The notes: a model not told the origin generated them from the letters alone. A DNA stretch of 54,444 nucleotides from Rubripirellula obstinata (GCF_001642955.1 NZ_LWSK01000028.1:1-54444); one strand, 5' to 3'. Counted from the stretch's first letter, positions 42,756-52,695 are shown. Program-made: numbers and translations.

Positions 42756-43294
42756 GTCTTCGATCGTGTTCAACTGATCCAAATGGCTCTCCAAATGGCT
42801 CAGCATCTCACTGCGACGAAGTATACCTCGCGAGCCCTTCCACGCCAATCTGCATTCACGGCGTCGCCAGATTCCGGTGGCAACCCTGGTGATAAATTGC
42901 GGTTCTGCGATCAGGGGGGGACGCAAAAAAGGCAGGATTTGCACTGCAATTTTCGACAAAGTCGAATTTTGTCTCGCATTCTTGCTGCCATCAAATGTCT
43001 AATTAACGTGACAAGGCGACAAAAGCAGGTACGGATCGCCACATGACCGCCGAATGCTGGTCAATTCATTTTTGCGGCGGGGGTGCGTTACCATTACAAC
43101 GGTTTTTCCGATGCTATCGCCGGATTGGCGGGGAGCCTTTGATCCTTACAGGATTTCCATTGGTGGTACCGCTGGACTCTTGCATGATGTCGCTTACGTT
43201 TCTTGATGGCAAATTTTGAAGCGAAGATTATTCACCTGATTAACCTATATCTGAACTCTTCCTGCGTACCCAGTAAATTTCCCGAACAAATTCA
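42756..43294. other. Gene-free region between tmRNA and autokinase
   Basis: It contains the tmRNA upstream region with a direct repeat CCAAATGGCTC at 42779 and 42791 (23-47 bp upstream of the tmRNA 5' end), and the leader of the autokinase. A run of seven G at about 42915-42921 is notable. I see no reliable -10/-35 pair or other gene. Confidence 0.45.
42779..42802. promoter_or_regulatory. Direct 12-bp repeat upstream of tmRNA
   Basis: CCAAATGGCTCT followed directly by CCAAATGGCTCA. The position upstream of the tmRNA start would suit a protein-binding site, but this is only inferred from placement. Confidence 0.3.
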
Positions 43295-45664
43295 ATGGCT
43301 AACACAAACGAAATTTCAGCATCCCGAGTCCGGCAAAACGCTCGACCCAGCGTGGAGGAAGAGCAGGACTCGCTTGACGTCTTCGCCATCCTTGGACGTC
43401 AGCGTTGGTTGATTGCTGCCTTGTCGCTCGCGGGCTTGGCCGCCGGCATTGCGTATGCACTCACCGCAGAGGTTTGGTATTCGTCGCAGGCCAAAGTACT
43501 GATCAATGAACGGTCGGCTGGCTTGGGTTCCGAGGGCAATGCGACGAACGTCGTCGATGAAGACATCCTGGCGAACCACATCGAACTGCTGCAAAGCCGA
43601 TTGATTGTCGGGGAAGCGTTGGAGGCCAACGGTCTCCTTGAGCTGGATTCAATCCTGCCGCACCTGAACGAAAAGATAGACTCGGTTGATTACGTCATCG
43701 AGCATTTGTCGATCGTCAAAGGCGGTGACGGATCCGCAAAGACTGCTCGCAGCTTGAAGGTATTGTTTGATCACACCGACGCTGAAGATACACAGCTAGT
43801 CTTAACAGCTATTCTAAAACGCTACGAAGAATTCATCATCAGTCAGGTTGAACAGGTCGTTGGCCAAGCCAACCAAATGGTCAACCAAGCCAAGAACGAG
43901 GTGGAAACAGAGCTTGTTGCAGCGGAGCAAGAATACCTGACCGCTCGCCAGAACGCGCCGCTGTTTTTTCAAGGCGAAGGCAGTAGTAATATCTACCAGG
44001 ATCGATTCCGTTCTCTCCAAGAGCAATTGCTTGACATCGACATCCAAGAATCGTCGATCAAGACTCGTTTGAAGCGAGTGGAAGTCACGCTAAACGAAAT
44101 TGACGAAACGAACACTAGTGCTGTTGATCAACTCGACAAACTGGCTCTGATCGATAGCGAAAGTCTTGAACGCTTGGGCGTCTTTGCTGGGCTGCAAATG
44201 AGTGCCAGCAACACCGCCGAGTTTAAATCGGCGATGCCTGCGAAGATGGAAGGAGCTCGTGCTGAAATCACGCACCTGCTGCAACTCAACAGCGAAAAGC
44301 AACGGCTGACTGCGGTCTTTGGACCAGGTCACCCAAAGGTGCAAGACATTCAAGGACAAATCGAAGGCGTCAAGGAGTTCCTGCAAAGCAATGAAAACCT
44401 TGCCGAATCCGCTTCGATGTTTGGCGAAAGCACGCTGACGGCAACAGGGTTATTGAAGGCTTATGTTGGGTTCTTGAACCATGACCTCGCAACCCTGGGC
44501 GAACAGCGCAAAGAGCTAAATTTCTTAGCCGCGGACGCTGAAACCAAAGCCAAGGATTTGATCGAGTACGAACTTAACGACATGGTCCTGCGAAAGAAAA
44601 TTGAACGCCAAGAAGCACTCTTTGATGGTGTCGTTCAGCAACTTCGCGACTTGGACACTGCCAGCGGACTAAGCGGTTATCTCTACGAATTCTTGGAAGT
44701 GCCACGCCTGGGCGAAAAGTCCTGGCCGAAGCTTCCGATTTGTGGTTTGGGTGGATTGATGCTCGGTACTTTCGGCGGATTGTTCTTTGCCGTCGCCAAT
44801 GAATTCCGAGATCGTCGTTTCCGATCGGCTGCTGAATTGGATGAAGCAATCGGCCTTCCAAACCTTGGAATGGTCGGCAAACTGAACTCGATCCGCGATG
44901 GAATCTCTGGATTGATCGCAGTCGAAAATTCGCCCAACGCGGAAGCTTTCCGATTGGGCCGGACCGTGCTGTTACCTGAAGTGCGGTCAGGCAAACTGCG
45001 GACGATTGGTTTCACCAGCCCCATGCAAGGCGATGGTAAATCGACCGTATGTTCAAACTTCGCAGTCTCGTTCTCGCAGATTGGACTGCGAGTCCTGGTC
45101 ATCGACGCCGACCTTCGTCGCCCCAGTGCTCACCGATACTTTAGCGTCGCTAAAGGTGCCGGTTTGTGCGATGTGCTAGAAGGTCGTGCCGAGTTCGCCG
45201 ATGTGATTAAGGAAACCGACGCGGAAAATGTTTCCGTCATCACCGCTGGCTCATCACCCAAGATGGCCGCCGAACTTCTGCAGTCCGAGAAACTTGACGA
45301 GATTCTGAGTCAGGCGAAAGAACAGTACGACCTGGTGATTGTTGACTTGCCGCCCGTACTTGCGGTCTCCGATCCAATCGTAGTCATGTCACGTCTTGAC
45401 GGCGGAGTCTTGGTGGTCCGCGTTGCCAACGTTCGTCGCGACGAAGTGATCAACACGATGCGACGAATCGCAGCCTCAGGCGGCAACTTCGTCGGCTGCG
45501 TGCTCAACGCCTTCGGCTCCGGCCAGAAGTTCAACGTCCAAGGCGGCTACTACGGCTACTACCAAAGCGACTACACCAAGTCGCCCAAGAAGAATGGTGC
45601 CGTGAAACCTTTGCCGGCAAGATCTGCCGCGATAAGCAGCGACATCGCCGGTCGCGACGGCTGA
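43295..45664 (+). CDS. Polysaccharide co-polymerase / tyrosine autokinase (Wzc type)
   Basis: The 789-residue protein has a Wzz-like periplasmic part between two membrane helices (WLIAALSLAGLAAGIAYAL near residue 40 and ICGLGGLMLGTFGGLFFAV near 490). A long coiled coil lies in between (residues 190-450). The cytoplasmic kinase has Walker A SPMQGDGKSTVCSNFAV, A' VLVIDADLRRPSA and B DLVIVDLPPVLA. A tyrosine cluster GGYYGYYQSDYTKS near the C terminus is the likely autophosphorylation site. Such proteins control the chain length and export of capsule or exopolysaccharide. No glycosyltransferase cluster is beside it in this window. Confidence 0.93.
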   Translation: MANTNEISASRVRQNARPSVEEEQDSLDVFAILGRQRWLIAALSLAGLAAGIAYALTAEVWYSSQAKVLINERSAGLGSEGNATNVVDEDILANHIELLQSRLIVGEALEANGLLELDSILPHLNEKIDSVDYVIEHLSIVKGGDGSAKTARSLKVLFDHTDAEDTQLVLTAILKRYEEFIISQVEQVVGQANQMVNQAKNEVETELVAAEQEYLTARQNAPLFFQGEGSSNIYQDRFRSLQEQLLDIDIQESSIKTRLKRVEVTLNEIDETNTSAVDQLDKLALIDSESLERLGVFAGLQMSASNTAEFKSAMPAKMEGARAEITHLLQLNSEKQRLTAVFGPGHPKVQDIQGQIEGVKEFLQSNENLAESASMFGESTLTATGLLKAYVGFLNHDLATLGEQRKELNFLAADAETKAKDLIEYELNDMVLRKKIERQEALFDGVVQQLRDLDTASGLSGYLYEFLEVPRLGEKSWPKLPICGLGGLMLGTFGGLFFAVANEFRDRRFRSAAELDEAIGLPNLGMVGKLNSIRDGISGLIAVENSPNAEAFRLGRTVLLPEVRSGKLRTIGFTSPMQGDGKSTVCSNFAVSFSQIGLRVLVIDADLRRPSAHRYFSVAKGAGLCDVLEGRAEFADVIKETDAENVSVITAGSSPKMAAELLQSEKLDEILSQAKEQYDLVIVDLPPVLAVSDPIVVMSRLDGGVLVVRVANVRRDEVINTMRRIAASGGNFVGCVLNAFGSGQKFNVQGGYYGYYQSDYTKSPKKNGAVKPLPARSAAISSDIAGRDG

Positions 45665-45701
45665 TAGGTGATGTTGCTGATAGGTGACGTTGCTGATCAG
45701 G

Positions 45702-45727
45702 CAAGTGCATCAATTTTGGTGCACTTG
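45702..45727 (+). terminator. Stem-loop after the autokinase gene, possible terminator
   Basis: CAAGTGCATCA, ATTT loop, TGGTGCACTTG: an 11-bp stem with one mismatch. There is no T tract after it, so termination is uncertain. Confidence 0.4.
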
Positions 45728-45962
45728 GCATGATTGCTTCGCGGCTTACAGATGCTTGCACAAAACATGCACAGTCTGAGACAAAACGGTCCCAAATCTG
45801 GACACCGATGCACGCGCCATTGAGCTCAGCTGGCGAAGCTAATGTTCGTAACTTGTTGCTGTGATAAGACCTTGGTGATTTGCCGTTATAATTGGCCCTG
45901 AAATTGCACCGCGTCGTCAATCAGCAACTCGGACTCGACTTCTAGAAGCAAAGGTGATTGCG

Positions 45963-45990
45963 GCTTCATTCACGAATGGGTGAATGAAGC
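45963..45990. other. Perfect 11-bp stem-loop before the DHODH-like gene
   Basis: GCTTCATTCAC, GAATGG loop, GTGAATGAAGC. It is 53 bp upstream of the favoured start, in what would be the mRNA leader, and might be an operator or leader hairpin. Confidence 0.45.
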
Positions 45991-46043
45991 CAGCATCGCC
46001 CTCTTATAAAACCAACGCTTCTCCTCTTTCACCGGATAATCCG

Positions 46044-47159
46044 ATGAGTCTTGATTTGTCCGTCAATTACGGCGGCCTGTTTCTGCATTCACCCATCGTG
46101 GTTGGGGCATGCCCGATGACGATGGACGACCAGACTCGGTTGAGTCTTGAATCGGCGGGAGCGGGCGCGATCGTTTTGCCATCGATCTTTGAGGAACAAG
46201 TTTCAAATTGGATTGATGATGAACGTGACGATCGGTGTTTCTTTCGCGAGCAACGCCGCAGGATGTTTGTCGATTCAATCGACGCCAAGACCTATTTGGC
46301 GCTCGTCAATCGCAGTAGTAACCAACTAATGATTCCCGTGATTGCGAGTATCAATGGTGGTGCATCGGAATGCTGTGTTGAGTACGCCAGTGAGTTGCAA
46401 GAAGCTGGGGCCGCCGGCATTGAGATCAATCTTCAGCCTGGTCACGATCGCGAATTCTTTGGCTCGGGTGAAATCGAAGACTCGCTAGTGGAGGCGATGG
46501 AGGCTTTCAGCCAATCGATTTCGGTTCCTCTGTTCGTCAAGTTCGATCGCGGCGGTGTCAGTCTGCCGCACCTGGCAAGGCGTTGCTGTTCTGGCGTTTC
46601 GGGAATGGTTTTGCACGGGCGAAGTCCCGATGTAGACATCTGTTTAGATAACCTGGGGTTATGCACTCAATGGAATCTAAGTCCGCCTCAAACTTCGAAT
46701 CAATTGATTGAACCGATCATGCGATTGCACTTGCAATGTCCTGCAATGTCGATCGCTGCGAGCGGCGGCATATCAACTTGCGAAGGCGTTGCAAAAGTTT
46801 TGTTGGCGGGAGCGGACGTCGCCATGTTGACCTCGGAACTCTATCGGTCCGGTCCCGACATTGTACGAACAATGATCGATGGCTTGATCGTATTTTTGCA
46901 ACGTCATCATCTTGAATCGATGCAAGACTTGCAACGAAATCGGCCCGTGATGTTTGATGATGTGGAAACCCGAACCAGTTATGTTTCGGCGCTTTCGCAC
47001 AAGCTGCCTGCGAATCATCAAGGTTTTGCCAACTTAGAGACGAGCGATCGAGAAACCGGATATCAGCAATGCGACCGATGGGGACATTTGTTATCCGAAA
47101 GCGGTCAAACAGTGGGACAATCAACGCAGAGTTTTGAGTCACCGGAGAATCTTAAGTAA
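46044..47159 (+). CDS. Dihydroorotate-dehydrogenase-like flavoprotein
   Basis: ATG 46044 (MSLDLSVNYGGLFLHSPIVVGACPMT) gives 371 residues and the usual family start. An earlier in-frame ATG at 45984 lies inside a hairpin. Supporting motifs are GAGAIVLPSIFEEQ, PVIASINGG, AAGIEINLQ, SVPLFVKF and SIAASGGISTCEGVAKVLLAGADVAML, as in the FMN-binding barrel of class 1 DHODs. The active-site Cys/Ser loop is not evident. Relatives annotated 'dihydroorotate dehydrogenase-like protein' occur in many phyla and may use other substrates. The BON gene follows 30 bp later. Confidence 0.8.
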   Translation: MSLDLSVNYGGLFLHSPIVVGACPMTMDDQTRLSLESAGAGAIVLPSIFEEQVSNWIDDERDDRCFFREQRRRMFVDSIDAKTYLALVNRSSNQLMIPVIASINGGASECCVEYASELQEAGAAGIEINLQPGHDREFFGSGEIEDSLVEAMEAFSQSISVPLFVKFDRGGVSLPHLARRCCSGVSGMVLHGRSPDVDICLDNLGLCTQWNLSPPQTSNQLIEPIMRLHLQCPAMSIAASGGISTCEGVAKVLLAGADVAMLTSELYRSGPDIVRTMIDGLIVFLQRHHLESMQDLQRNRPVMFDDVETRTSYVSALSHKLPANHQGFANLETSDRETGYQQCDRWGHLLSESGQTVGQSTQSFESPENLK

Positions 47160-47191
47160 CCCCCTTCTTCCGAACAGCCGAGGATCGATTG

Positions 47192-47506
47192 ATGCGATTA
47201 GCAATGCACAGAATTGACGATCACCGTCGAATGTACCGAATTGCGGCAAACTCGATCACCGTTCAGCACAAACGCTGGGTCCAAACGCGGACGGCTGAGT
47301 CGTTCCGAAGAAAAAAGCTGGGATTTACCGAAGCATTGGCAAATTCGGGTTGCCAAAAATTAAGGGTCATCGAGGTCGTCGTTCTAGACAAGTCGGTGCT
47401 GTTGCAAGGGCGTGTGGAAAGTTTTTACTTGAAACAGCTTGCACAAGAATCCGTGCGACCGTCGGCACAAGGCATGCGAATTGTCAACAGGATCGAAGTG
47501 GTGTAA
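47192..47506 (+). CDS. Small BON-domain protein
   Basis: The protein has about 104 residues. Its C-terminal half, VIEVVVLDKSVLLQGRVESFYLKQLAQESVRPSAQGMRIVNRIEVV, has the alternating beta-alpha-beta pattern of a BON domain. The N-terminal half is basic and of no known type. BON domains bind membranes or lipids, although this one has no clear signal peptide. It follows the DHODH-like gene by 30 bp in the same direction. The TTG at 47189 is an alternative start. Confidence 0.65.
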   Translation: MRLAMHRIDDHRRMYRIAANSITVQHKRWVQTRTAESFRRKKLGFTEALANSGCQKLRVIEVVVLDKSVLLQGRVESFYLKQLAQESVRPSAQGMRIVNRIEVV

Positions 47507-47510
47507 CGGC

Positions 47511-47617
47511 GCATGCCGGAACAAGGAGTCTTCGACGCAGTTCCGGCAATCCGCGCCGAAGCTGTCTACCAACACCGCATGCCGGAACAGCGCCGAAGCG
47601 GCTCGTTGCCGGCCTAC
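47511..47617. repeat. GTAGGCCGGAACAAGC palindrome, copy 4 (degenerate)
   Basis: The left part reads GCATGCCGGAACAAGGAGTC and CGCAGTTCCGGCAATCCGCG, and the right part GCCGGAACAGCGCCGAAGCG and TGCCGGCCTAC. The element is related to copies 1-3 but has lost perfect pairing and has a second GCATGCCGGAACA. It begins five bases after the stop of the BON gene. Confidence 0.7.
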
Positions 47618-47705
47618 ATCCTGGGCCTAACAAAATTTCGCTGTCGCTTGGGGCTGACACCCAACGCCGTGAAGAGTTTTGGTCCCCGAAAAAACGGATT
47701 AGTTC

Positions 47706-47848
47706 GTTTAGCCGCGTGGGCATCGCCCCGCGCGTCGTGCGGCACCACAGCGCGCGGGGTGAGTCCACGGCGGGGGGCCGCCATGCTACTTTTCGCCCCG
47801 CGCGTCGTGCGGCACCGAACGCGCGGGGCGATGCCCACGCGGTTAAAC
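47706..47848. repeat. Large GC-rich inverted repeat (143 bp) with nested hairpins
   Basis: The outer 30-base arms, GTTTAGCCGCGTGGGCATCG... and its complement ending CGATGCCCACGCGGTTAAAC, match with one mismatch. GCCCCGCGCGTCGTGCGGCACC occurs twice in direct orientation (about 47724 and 47795). Each copy is followed by GCGCGCGGGG or ACGCGCGGGG, giving two inner hairpins. It is the most GC-rich stretch of the window and has no coding sense. Confidence 0.85.
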
Positions 47849-48017
47849 AAAATGTCACGACGATCGAGCGTGGCTGGCACCCCAAGCTGGCACCGATCGC
47901 GGCTTCGTTGCCCGCCCCTCGTTGGGTTGAAGTTCGTTGGCTAGAATTTGATGCCTTGAAAAGGGGGTTCCCCTTCTCAGATTCATCTCATTCATCGTTT
48001 AGCCCCCTAAATCATTC

Positions 48018-49796
48018 GTGCTACGCACCCATACCTGCGGTCAACTCCGCAAAACCGACGTCGGAACTGAAGTCACGCTGTGCGGCTGGGTCGAAAGCAA
48101 GCGAGATCACGGCGGAGCTGTTTTCATCGATCTTCGCGACCGTTATGGGCTGACTCAGGTTGTCGTCGGGCCGCCCGAAGCCGATGCGGCAATGATCGAT
48201 CAGGCTGGCCGCGTTTCCACCGAGAGCGTGATTCTAATTCGCGGCAACGTCGCCGATCGCTTGGAAGGCAAAACCAACAAAAAGCTTCCCACCGGTGACA
48301 TCGAAGTCCGGTCCGTCCACTTTGAAATCCTGAACACTTGCGAAACGCCGCCGTTCACGCCCAGCCAAAGCGATCTTCCCGGCGAAGATTTGCGGTTGAA
48401 GTATCGGTTCCTTGATTTGCGTCGGCCTGAAATGTTGCGAGCGATGGTGCTTCGCAGCAGCATCGTCAAAGCGATGCGAGACTACTTTGCCGAGCACGAT
48501 TTCATCGATGTTGAAACACCAATTTTGGGCCGAAGCACTCCCGAAGGTGCTCGTGATTACCTGGTTCCCAGCCGCGTTCACCCCAGCAAGTTCTACGCAC
48601 TGCCGCAGTCGCCGCAGCTTTACAAACAGATTTTGATGGTGGCTGGATTCGATCGCTACATCCAAGTCGCTCGTTGTTTCCGTGACGAGGATTTGCGAGC
48701 TGATCGGCAACCCGAATTCACGCAACTGGACCTGGAAATGTCGTTCGTCGATAGCGACGATGTCATTGGGTTGATCGATGGTTTGGTGGCGAAGACGGCG
48801 AAGGAAATTCTTGGCAAGGAAGTTCAACTGCCGCTGCCGCGAATCACTTACGAAGAAGCGATGCGTCGATTCGGTCACGACGCACCGGACTTGCGTTTTG
48901 ACATGGAAATTGTTGACATCACTTCCGTCGCCGCGAAGACCGAATTCCGAGTCTTCCGTGGTACCGCCGACGCTGGCAATTTCGTGCGAGGCATTCCGGT
49001 CAAGAATGCAGCGACGAAGTATTCGCGTCGCCAGATCGATGAGCTGACGGAATACGTGAAGAATGATTTTGGTGCAAAAGGTTTGGCTTGGTTCCGAGTC
49101 GAAGATGATGGGACGCTTTGGAGTCCGATTAGCAAGAATCTTGAGCCTGAGCACTTGGAAGAAATAAAGACGCTGATGGCTGGCGAGCCCGGTGACCTTC
49201 TGATGTTTTTGGCCGACACTTGGGAAACCACTTGCAAGGGACTTTCCGGCCTTCGCCGCCGACTTGCAAGCGAACTTGGATTGATCGACCCCGAAGCACT
49301 TAATTGCAGTTGGGTGACTGAGTTTCCAATGTTTGACAAAGACGAGGAAACGGGTAGCTGGAACGCGATGCACCACCCCTTCACCGCACCGCTTGCCAGC
49401 GATTTGGAATTGCTAAAAGACGATCCATCAAAATGCCGTGCTCAGGCGTATGACCTAGTTATCAATGGCAGCGAAGCAGGCGGTGGAACGATCCGAATCC
49501 ATGATCCAGCGACGCAATCCGTCGTCTTTGACCTGCTAGGAATCGATGCGGAAACGGCCGAGGACCGCTTTGGTTTCTTGCTCAACGCACTGAAGTATGG
49601 TGCTCCGCCACACGGTGGGATTGCATTGGGCATTGACCGCTGGGTGATGTTGTTTGCCGGGCTAGACAACATTCGCGAAGTGATCGCGTTCCCCAAGACG
49701 CAAAAGGCTGCGGACCTGATGACCGAAGCGCCAGGCGGTGTCGATAAGGCTCAACTCGAAGAACTGTTCTTGCGAACTGCAAAGGTACCTAAGTAA
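48018..49796 (+). CDS. aspS: Aspartyl-tRNA synthetase
   Basis: The 592-residue protein has an OB anticodon domain ([25 protein letters not shown]), class II motif 1 around [23 protein letters not shown], motif 2 [23 protein letters not shown], a GAD insertion domain and motif 3 [16 protein letters not shown]. The length and the GAD domain are those of the bacterial type. Whether it also charges tRNA-Asn cannot be told from motifs alone. The start is GTG 48018. The stop TAATG overlaps the purM start by one base. Confidence 0.97.
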   Translation: MLRTHTCGQLRKTDVGTEVTLCGWVESKRDHGGAVFIDLRDRYGLTQVVVGPPEADAAMIDQAGRVSTESVILIRGNVADRLEGKTNKKLPTGDIEVRSVHFEILNTCETPPFTPSQSDLPGEDLRLKYRFLDLRRPEMLRAMVLRSSIVKAMRDYFAEHDFIDVETPILGRSTPEGARDYLVPSRVHPSKFYALPQSPQLYKQILMVAGFDRYIQVARCFRDEDLRADRQPEFTQLDLEMSFVDSDDVIGLIDGLVAKTAKEILGKEVQLPLPRITYEEAMRRFGHDAPDLRFDMEIVDITSVAAKTEFRVFRGTADAGNFVRGIPVKNAATKYSRRQIDELTEYVKNDFGAKGLAWFRVEDDGTLWSPISKNLEPEHLEEIKTLMAGEPGDLLMFLADTWETTCKGLSGLRRRLASELGLIDPEALNCSWVTEFPMFDKDEETGSWNAMHHPFTAPLASDLELLKDDPSKCRAQAYDLVINGSEAGGGTIRIHDPATQSVVFDLLGIDAETAEDRFGFLLNALKYGAPPHGGIALGIDRWVMLFAGLDNIREVIAFPKTQKAADLMTEAPGGVDKAQLEELFLRTAKVPK

Positions 49797-50884
49797 TGGC
49801 TGCGACTTACAAAGATGCTGGCGTTGATTTGGACGTTTACGCCGAATCAATGAGCCGCTTGCCGGGGTTAATGCACCGAACGTTCTCGCCAAGAGTGATT
49901 CCAAGCGACGGCGGGTTTGCTGGTCTGTTTTCATTGGACTTTGCAGGCAAGTTGTTTTCCAGGAATTACGAAGACCCTGTGATGGTCAGTGGCACCGATG
50001 GCGTCGGAACCAAGTTGATCATCGCTCAGCAAACCGGGCATCACGCAACCGTCGGCATCGACTTGGTTGGCATGTGTGTCAACGACTTGTTGTGTACGGG
50101 TGCCGAACCTTTGTTCTTTCTCGATTACGTGGCGATGGGCAAAGACGATCCTTCGCGGTTGGAGCAAATTGTTCGCGGCATCAGCGATGGTTGCGTTGAA
50201 GCTGACATGGCTCTGTTGGGTGGCGAAACGGCGATCATGCCGGATTGTTACGACGATGAAAAATATGACTTGGCCGGGTTCGCTGTTGGCGTGGTCGATC
50301 GAAAAAAATTGATCGATGGCAAGAGAATCAGCGAAGGCGATGTGGTGTTAGGCTTGGCGTCCGATGGACTGCACAGCAACGGTTATTCACTGGTTCGCAA
50401 AGTCATTAGCGATGCCGGTTTGAACTGGGGCGATACACCGCAAGGGCTTGGCGGTCAATCACTCAGCGAAGTTTGTTTAACACCGACTCGCATCTACACC
50501 AAGGCGATCCGCAAGGTGTTAGGCCAATCTGGTCAAACACAGCATGGTCAGCCGGGCAGCAGTGAAAATGTCTTGCACGGACTCGCGCACATCACCGGTG
50601 GTGGAATTGAAGAAAACCTCGATCGCATTTTGCCCTCTGGCGTCGATGCAATGATTGATGCGTCTTCATGGCAACGGCCCGCGATTTTCGATTGGCTGCA
50701 GCAGACTGGCGAGATCGCCGAATCAGAGATGCGTCGTGTCTTCAACATGGGTGTCGGAATGATCGCCGTCGTCAGCGATGACGATGCAGCGGAAGTTCTG
50801 ACCACTCTTGATTCGTCTGGGGTGGAAGCATTTCCGATCGGGAAGATCGTTGCCGGTTCAGGAAAAGTTCATTACCAGGACTAA
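49796..50884 (+). CDS. purM: Phosphoribosylformylglycinamidine cyclo-ligase
   Basis: The 362-residue protein contains [132 protein letters not shown] and [11 protein letters not shown]. These are PurM signatures, including the ATP-binding motifs. The enzyme makes AIR in purine synthesis. It shares one base with the aspS stop, so the two are probably cotranscribed. Confidence 0.97.
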   Translation: MAATYKDAGVDLDVYAESMSRLPGLMHRTFSPRVIPSDGGFAGLFSLDFAGKLFSRNYEDPVMVSGTDGVGTKLIIAQQTGHHATVGIDLVGMCVNDLLCTGAEPLFFLDYVAMGKDDPSRLEQIVRGISDGCVEADMALLGGETAIMPDCYDDEKYDLAGFAVGVVDRKKLIDGKRISEGDVVLGLASDGLHSNGYSLVRKVISDAGLNWGDTPQGLGGQSLSEVCLTPTRIYTKAIRKVLGQSGQTQHGQPGSSENVLHGLAHITGGGIEENLDRILPSGVDAMIDASSWQRPAIFDWLQQTGEIAESEMRRVFNMGVGMIAVVSDDDAAEVLTTLDSSGVEAFPIGKIVAGSGKVHYQD

Positions 50885-51202
50885 TCGAGTTGCCTGCGAA
50901 TCGACGAATCGACGTAGAACGGAATTCGTTCCGTTGTATCTTCTTACGTTGGTTTCATTTAACGGAATGAATTCCGTTCTACGGCTGCCGCGGCCCCAAA
51001 ACTCGACGAAGCACGCGAGTGCTCTTCTGAACACCAAAACGGTGCCGGAAGCCAGAAATGAGCCGTTTTTCTGAATCATTTGCTTTCAAATCGTTGACTG
51101 AATCATGGCCTCGGTTAATCTTGGACTAATCGGGTGGGTCGCCTCGCCGGCAATGCACCTCAACACTTCGCCAACGTTGGCCGAACCAACGGGAATCCAA
51201 CC
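50885..51202. other. Gene-free stretch between purM and the secreted protein
   Basis: It contains the palindrome at 50913-50983. The rest shows CCAAAACGG near 51036 and no promoter I would trust. An in-frame Met at 51134 would extend the next gene but would spoil its signal peptide. Confidence 0.4.
50913..50983. repeat. GTAGAACGGAATTC palindrome
   Basis: CGTAGAACGGAATTC-GTTCCGTT and AACGGAATGAATTCCGTTCTACG form 23-base arms with one mismatch. It starts 29 bp after the purM stop. The degenerate relative is at 5726-5795. Confidence 0.88.
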
Positions 51203-52450
51203 ATGAAAATTAGCTTGCCCTCTCCCCTCGTGATTCTGTCTGGAATCTGTGCCGTTGCTATTTGCGGCTCTAGCAACAGTTCAGTTGCCCAAGCCGATCA
51301 AAGCAGCAATGCGGCTGTCGGTCAGCAGCTTGTCGGCACCCTCTTGCAGGACGAAATCGACGAGTTGCCTGAAGACAACACGGCTTACTTCACTGCGACC
51401 CGCGAAGTGCAATTGCAGCTTGATTTGTTGGCGGCAACTTCGGCTGCGACTGACCTTGACGATGTCATGGTGTCGGTCATTCGACCCGACGGAAAGACGA
51501 CTCGAGTCAAACCTGACATCGACGGTAAGGTCACGATTGAAAATGCTCAACCTGGACCTCACGCGGTTGTTGCGTCGGGCGAGGGATCGCATGGTTCGAC
51601 TTTGTTTTACTTTGACGAGAAGCAAGAAGATGGCGACGCACTGGATTCAGGCCTAGCGGCTCCCACACCAGTGAAGCAATTGACGATGCTTCAAATCGAT
51701 CCGGAAAACCTACGCCCTTCGATCGATCGCATTCGTCCTTACGTCAATTCTGAATACGCACCACCTGCAAGCGTGGGCGTCGGCGGTTCGTTTAACTACA
51801 GCGTGACGTTGGGCCCCGACGGAGTTTTGTCCGGTCGCGTGATTAGTCTGATCAAAGAGATCCCAACGCAAGGAACTCAGGTCACAATTTTCTACGCGGG
51901 TCAACAAGTTGGATCGACTGTGGCAGGCCCCGGTGGAAGTTTCCAAATCAAGGGCTTGCGAGGTGGCGTTCACGGTGTCGTGGCATCGGGACGAGCCGGT
52001 TTTGCAGCGTTTGCTTTCGAGGCCAAGCAAACGTCGGAACTCGCGAAGTCAAACGGCGTATTCCAGCAAACGTTTGTCTCTGTTTTGCAGGGTGACGAAC
52101 AGCTTCCCGTCGTGCTGATTCCGCCAACGATGACCGAACAAGTGATCGAAGAAGTGGAAGAACGTTATCCGCTTCTTCGTACCGAAGCGGTACCCTCGGG
52201 CGTTGATGCTCCCGTGTCAGGACTGAATGGATTCACGGGCGGCCCATTTGGTCCACCCGCAGGCGGATTCGCTCCCGGCGGAGGTTACTCAGCCGGTGGT
52301 GGCGGAGGCGGTATTCCCTTCGGTGGTGGTGGAGGTGGCGCTCTTGGCGGAATCGCTGGCCTTGCTTTGGTCGCAGCCTTAGCCGACGACGATGACGAAA
52401 ATCCTCCGATCGTAGCACCGCAACCCTCGTCGCCCGCGGTGCCACAATAG
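51203..52450 (+). CDS. Secreted glycine-rich protein with carboxypeptidase-regulatory-like repeats
   Basis: ATG 51203 gives MKISLPSPLVILSGICAVAICGSSNSSVAQA, a clean signal peptide, and about 415 residues. Two similar beta segments, RVKPDIDGKVTIENAQPGPHAVVASGEGSHG and GSFQIKGLRGGVHGVVASGRAGFAAFAF, look like CarboxypepD_reg/peptidase-associated domains. The C-terminal hundred residues are Gly/Pro-rich and end in a hydrophobic segment GGIAGLALVAALADDDDENPP with an acidic tail. This layout is common in planctomycetes and of unknown role, perhaps cell-surface. An intrinsic terminator follows at 52513. Confidence 0.7.
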   Translation: MKISLPSPLVILSGICAVAICGSSNSSVAQADQSSNAAVGQQLVGTLLQDEIDELPEDNTAYFTATREVQLQLDLLAATSAATDLDDVMVSVIRPDGKTTRVKPDIDGKVTIENAQPGPHAVVASGEGSHGSTLFYFDEKQEDGDALDSGLAAPTPVKQLTMLQIDPENLRPSIDRIRPYVNSEYAPPASVGVGGSFNYSVTLGPDGVLSGRVISLIKEIPTQGTQVTIFYAGQQVGSTVAGPGGSFQIKGLRGGVHGVVASGRAGFAAFAFEAKQTSELAKSNGVFQQTFVSVLQGDEQLPVVLIPPTMTEQVIEEVEERYPLLRTEAVPSGVDAPVSGLNGFTGGPFGPPAGGFAPGGGYSAGGGGGGIPFGGGGGGALGGIAGLALVAALADDDDENPPIVAPQPSSPAVPQ

Positions 52451-52512
52451 AATCTTTGATCGATTGATCGTTCAGGTAGAGTGATCGTTCAGATCGAACA
52501 GCAGTGAAATAG

Positions 52513-52566
52513 AAACGCAGCACGGTTCTGAAAACGTTAGTTTCCAGAACCGTGCTGCGTTTTTTC
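52513..52566 (+). terminator. Intrinsic terminator
   Basis: AACGCAGCACGGTTCTG and CAGAACCGTGCTGCGTT are perfect complements (17 bp), followed by a run of T's to 52565. It lies 63 bp after the secreted-protein stop and is the clearest terminator on the plus strand. Confidence 0.92.
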
Positions 52567-52598
52567 GTTAGCTAATGATCGCGGGAACAAGAAGGAGC

Positions 52599-52695
52599 TG
52601 TCCCGAAATAACTTCCCGGTTTCCCGTAGCTGGACCCGCCAGGGTTCAGTCCATCCAGAGCTGTACCCGACTGAACCCTGGCGGGCCCAGCTACG
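52599..52695. repeat. Single copy of the array element, with a near-perfect hairpin
   Basis: CTGTCCCGAAATAACTTCCC and CCGTAGCTGG match the units of the 304-970 array. The hairpin arms CGTAGCTGGACCCGCCAGGG(TTCAGTC) at 52625-52651 and their complement at 52669-52695 pair over 27 bp with one mismatch, around a 17-base loop. It lies between convergent genes, after the terminator. Confidence 0.9.

Larger units (their letters stand above)
45665..46043. other. Gene-free stretch after the autokinase
   Basis: It holds a duplicated TGATAGGTGA(T/C)GTTGC (45662-45693), a stem-loop at 45702-45727 and another at 45963-45990. Otherwise I see nothing. Confidence 0.5.

Noticed and set aside
48234-49376. 380-codon frame on the minus strand
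   Set aside because: It is antisense to aspS, whose class II motifs are unambiguous.
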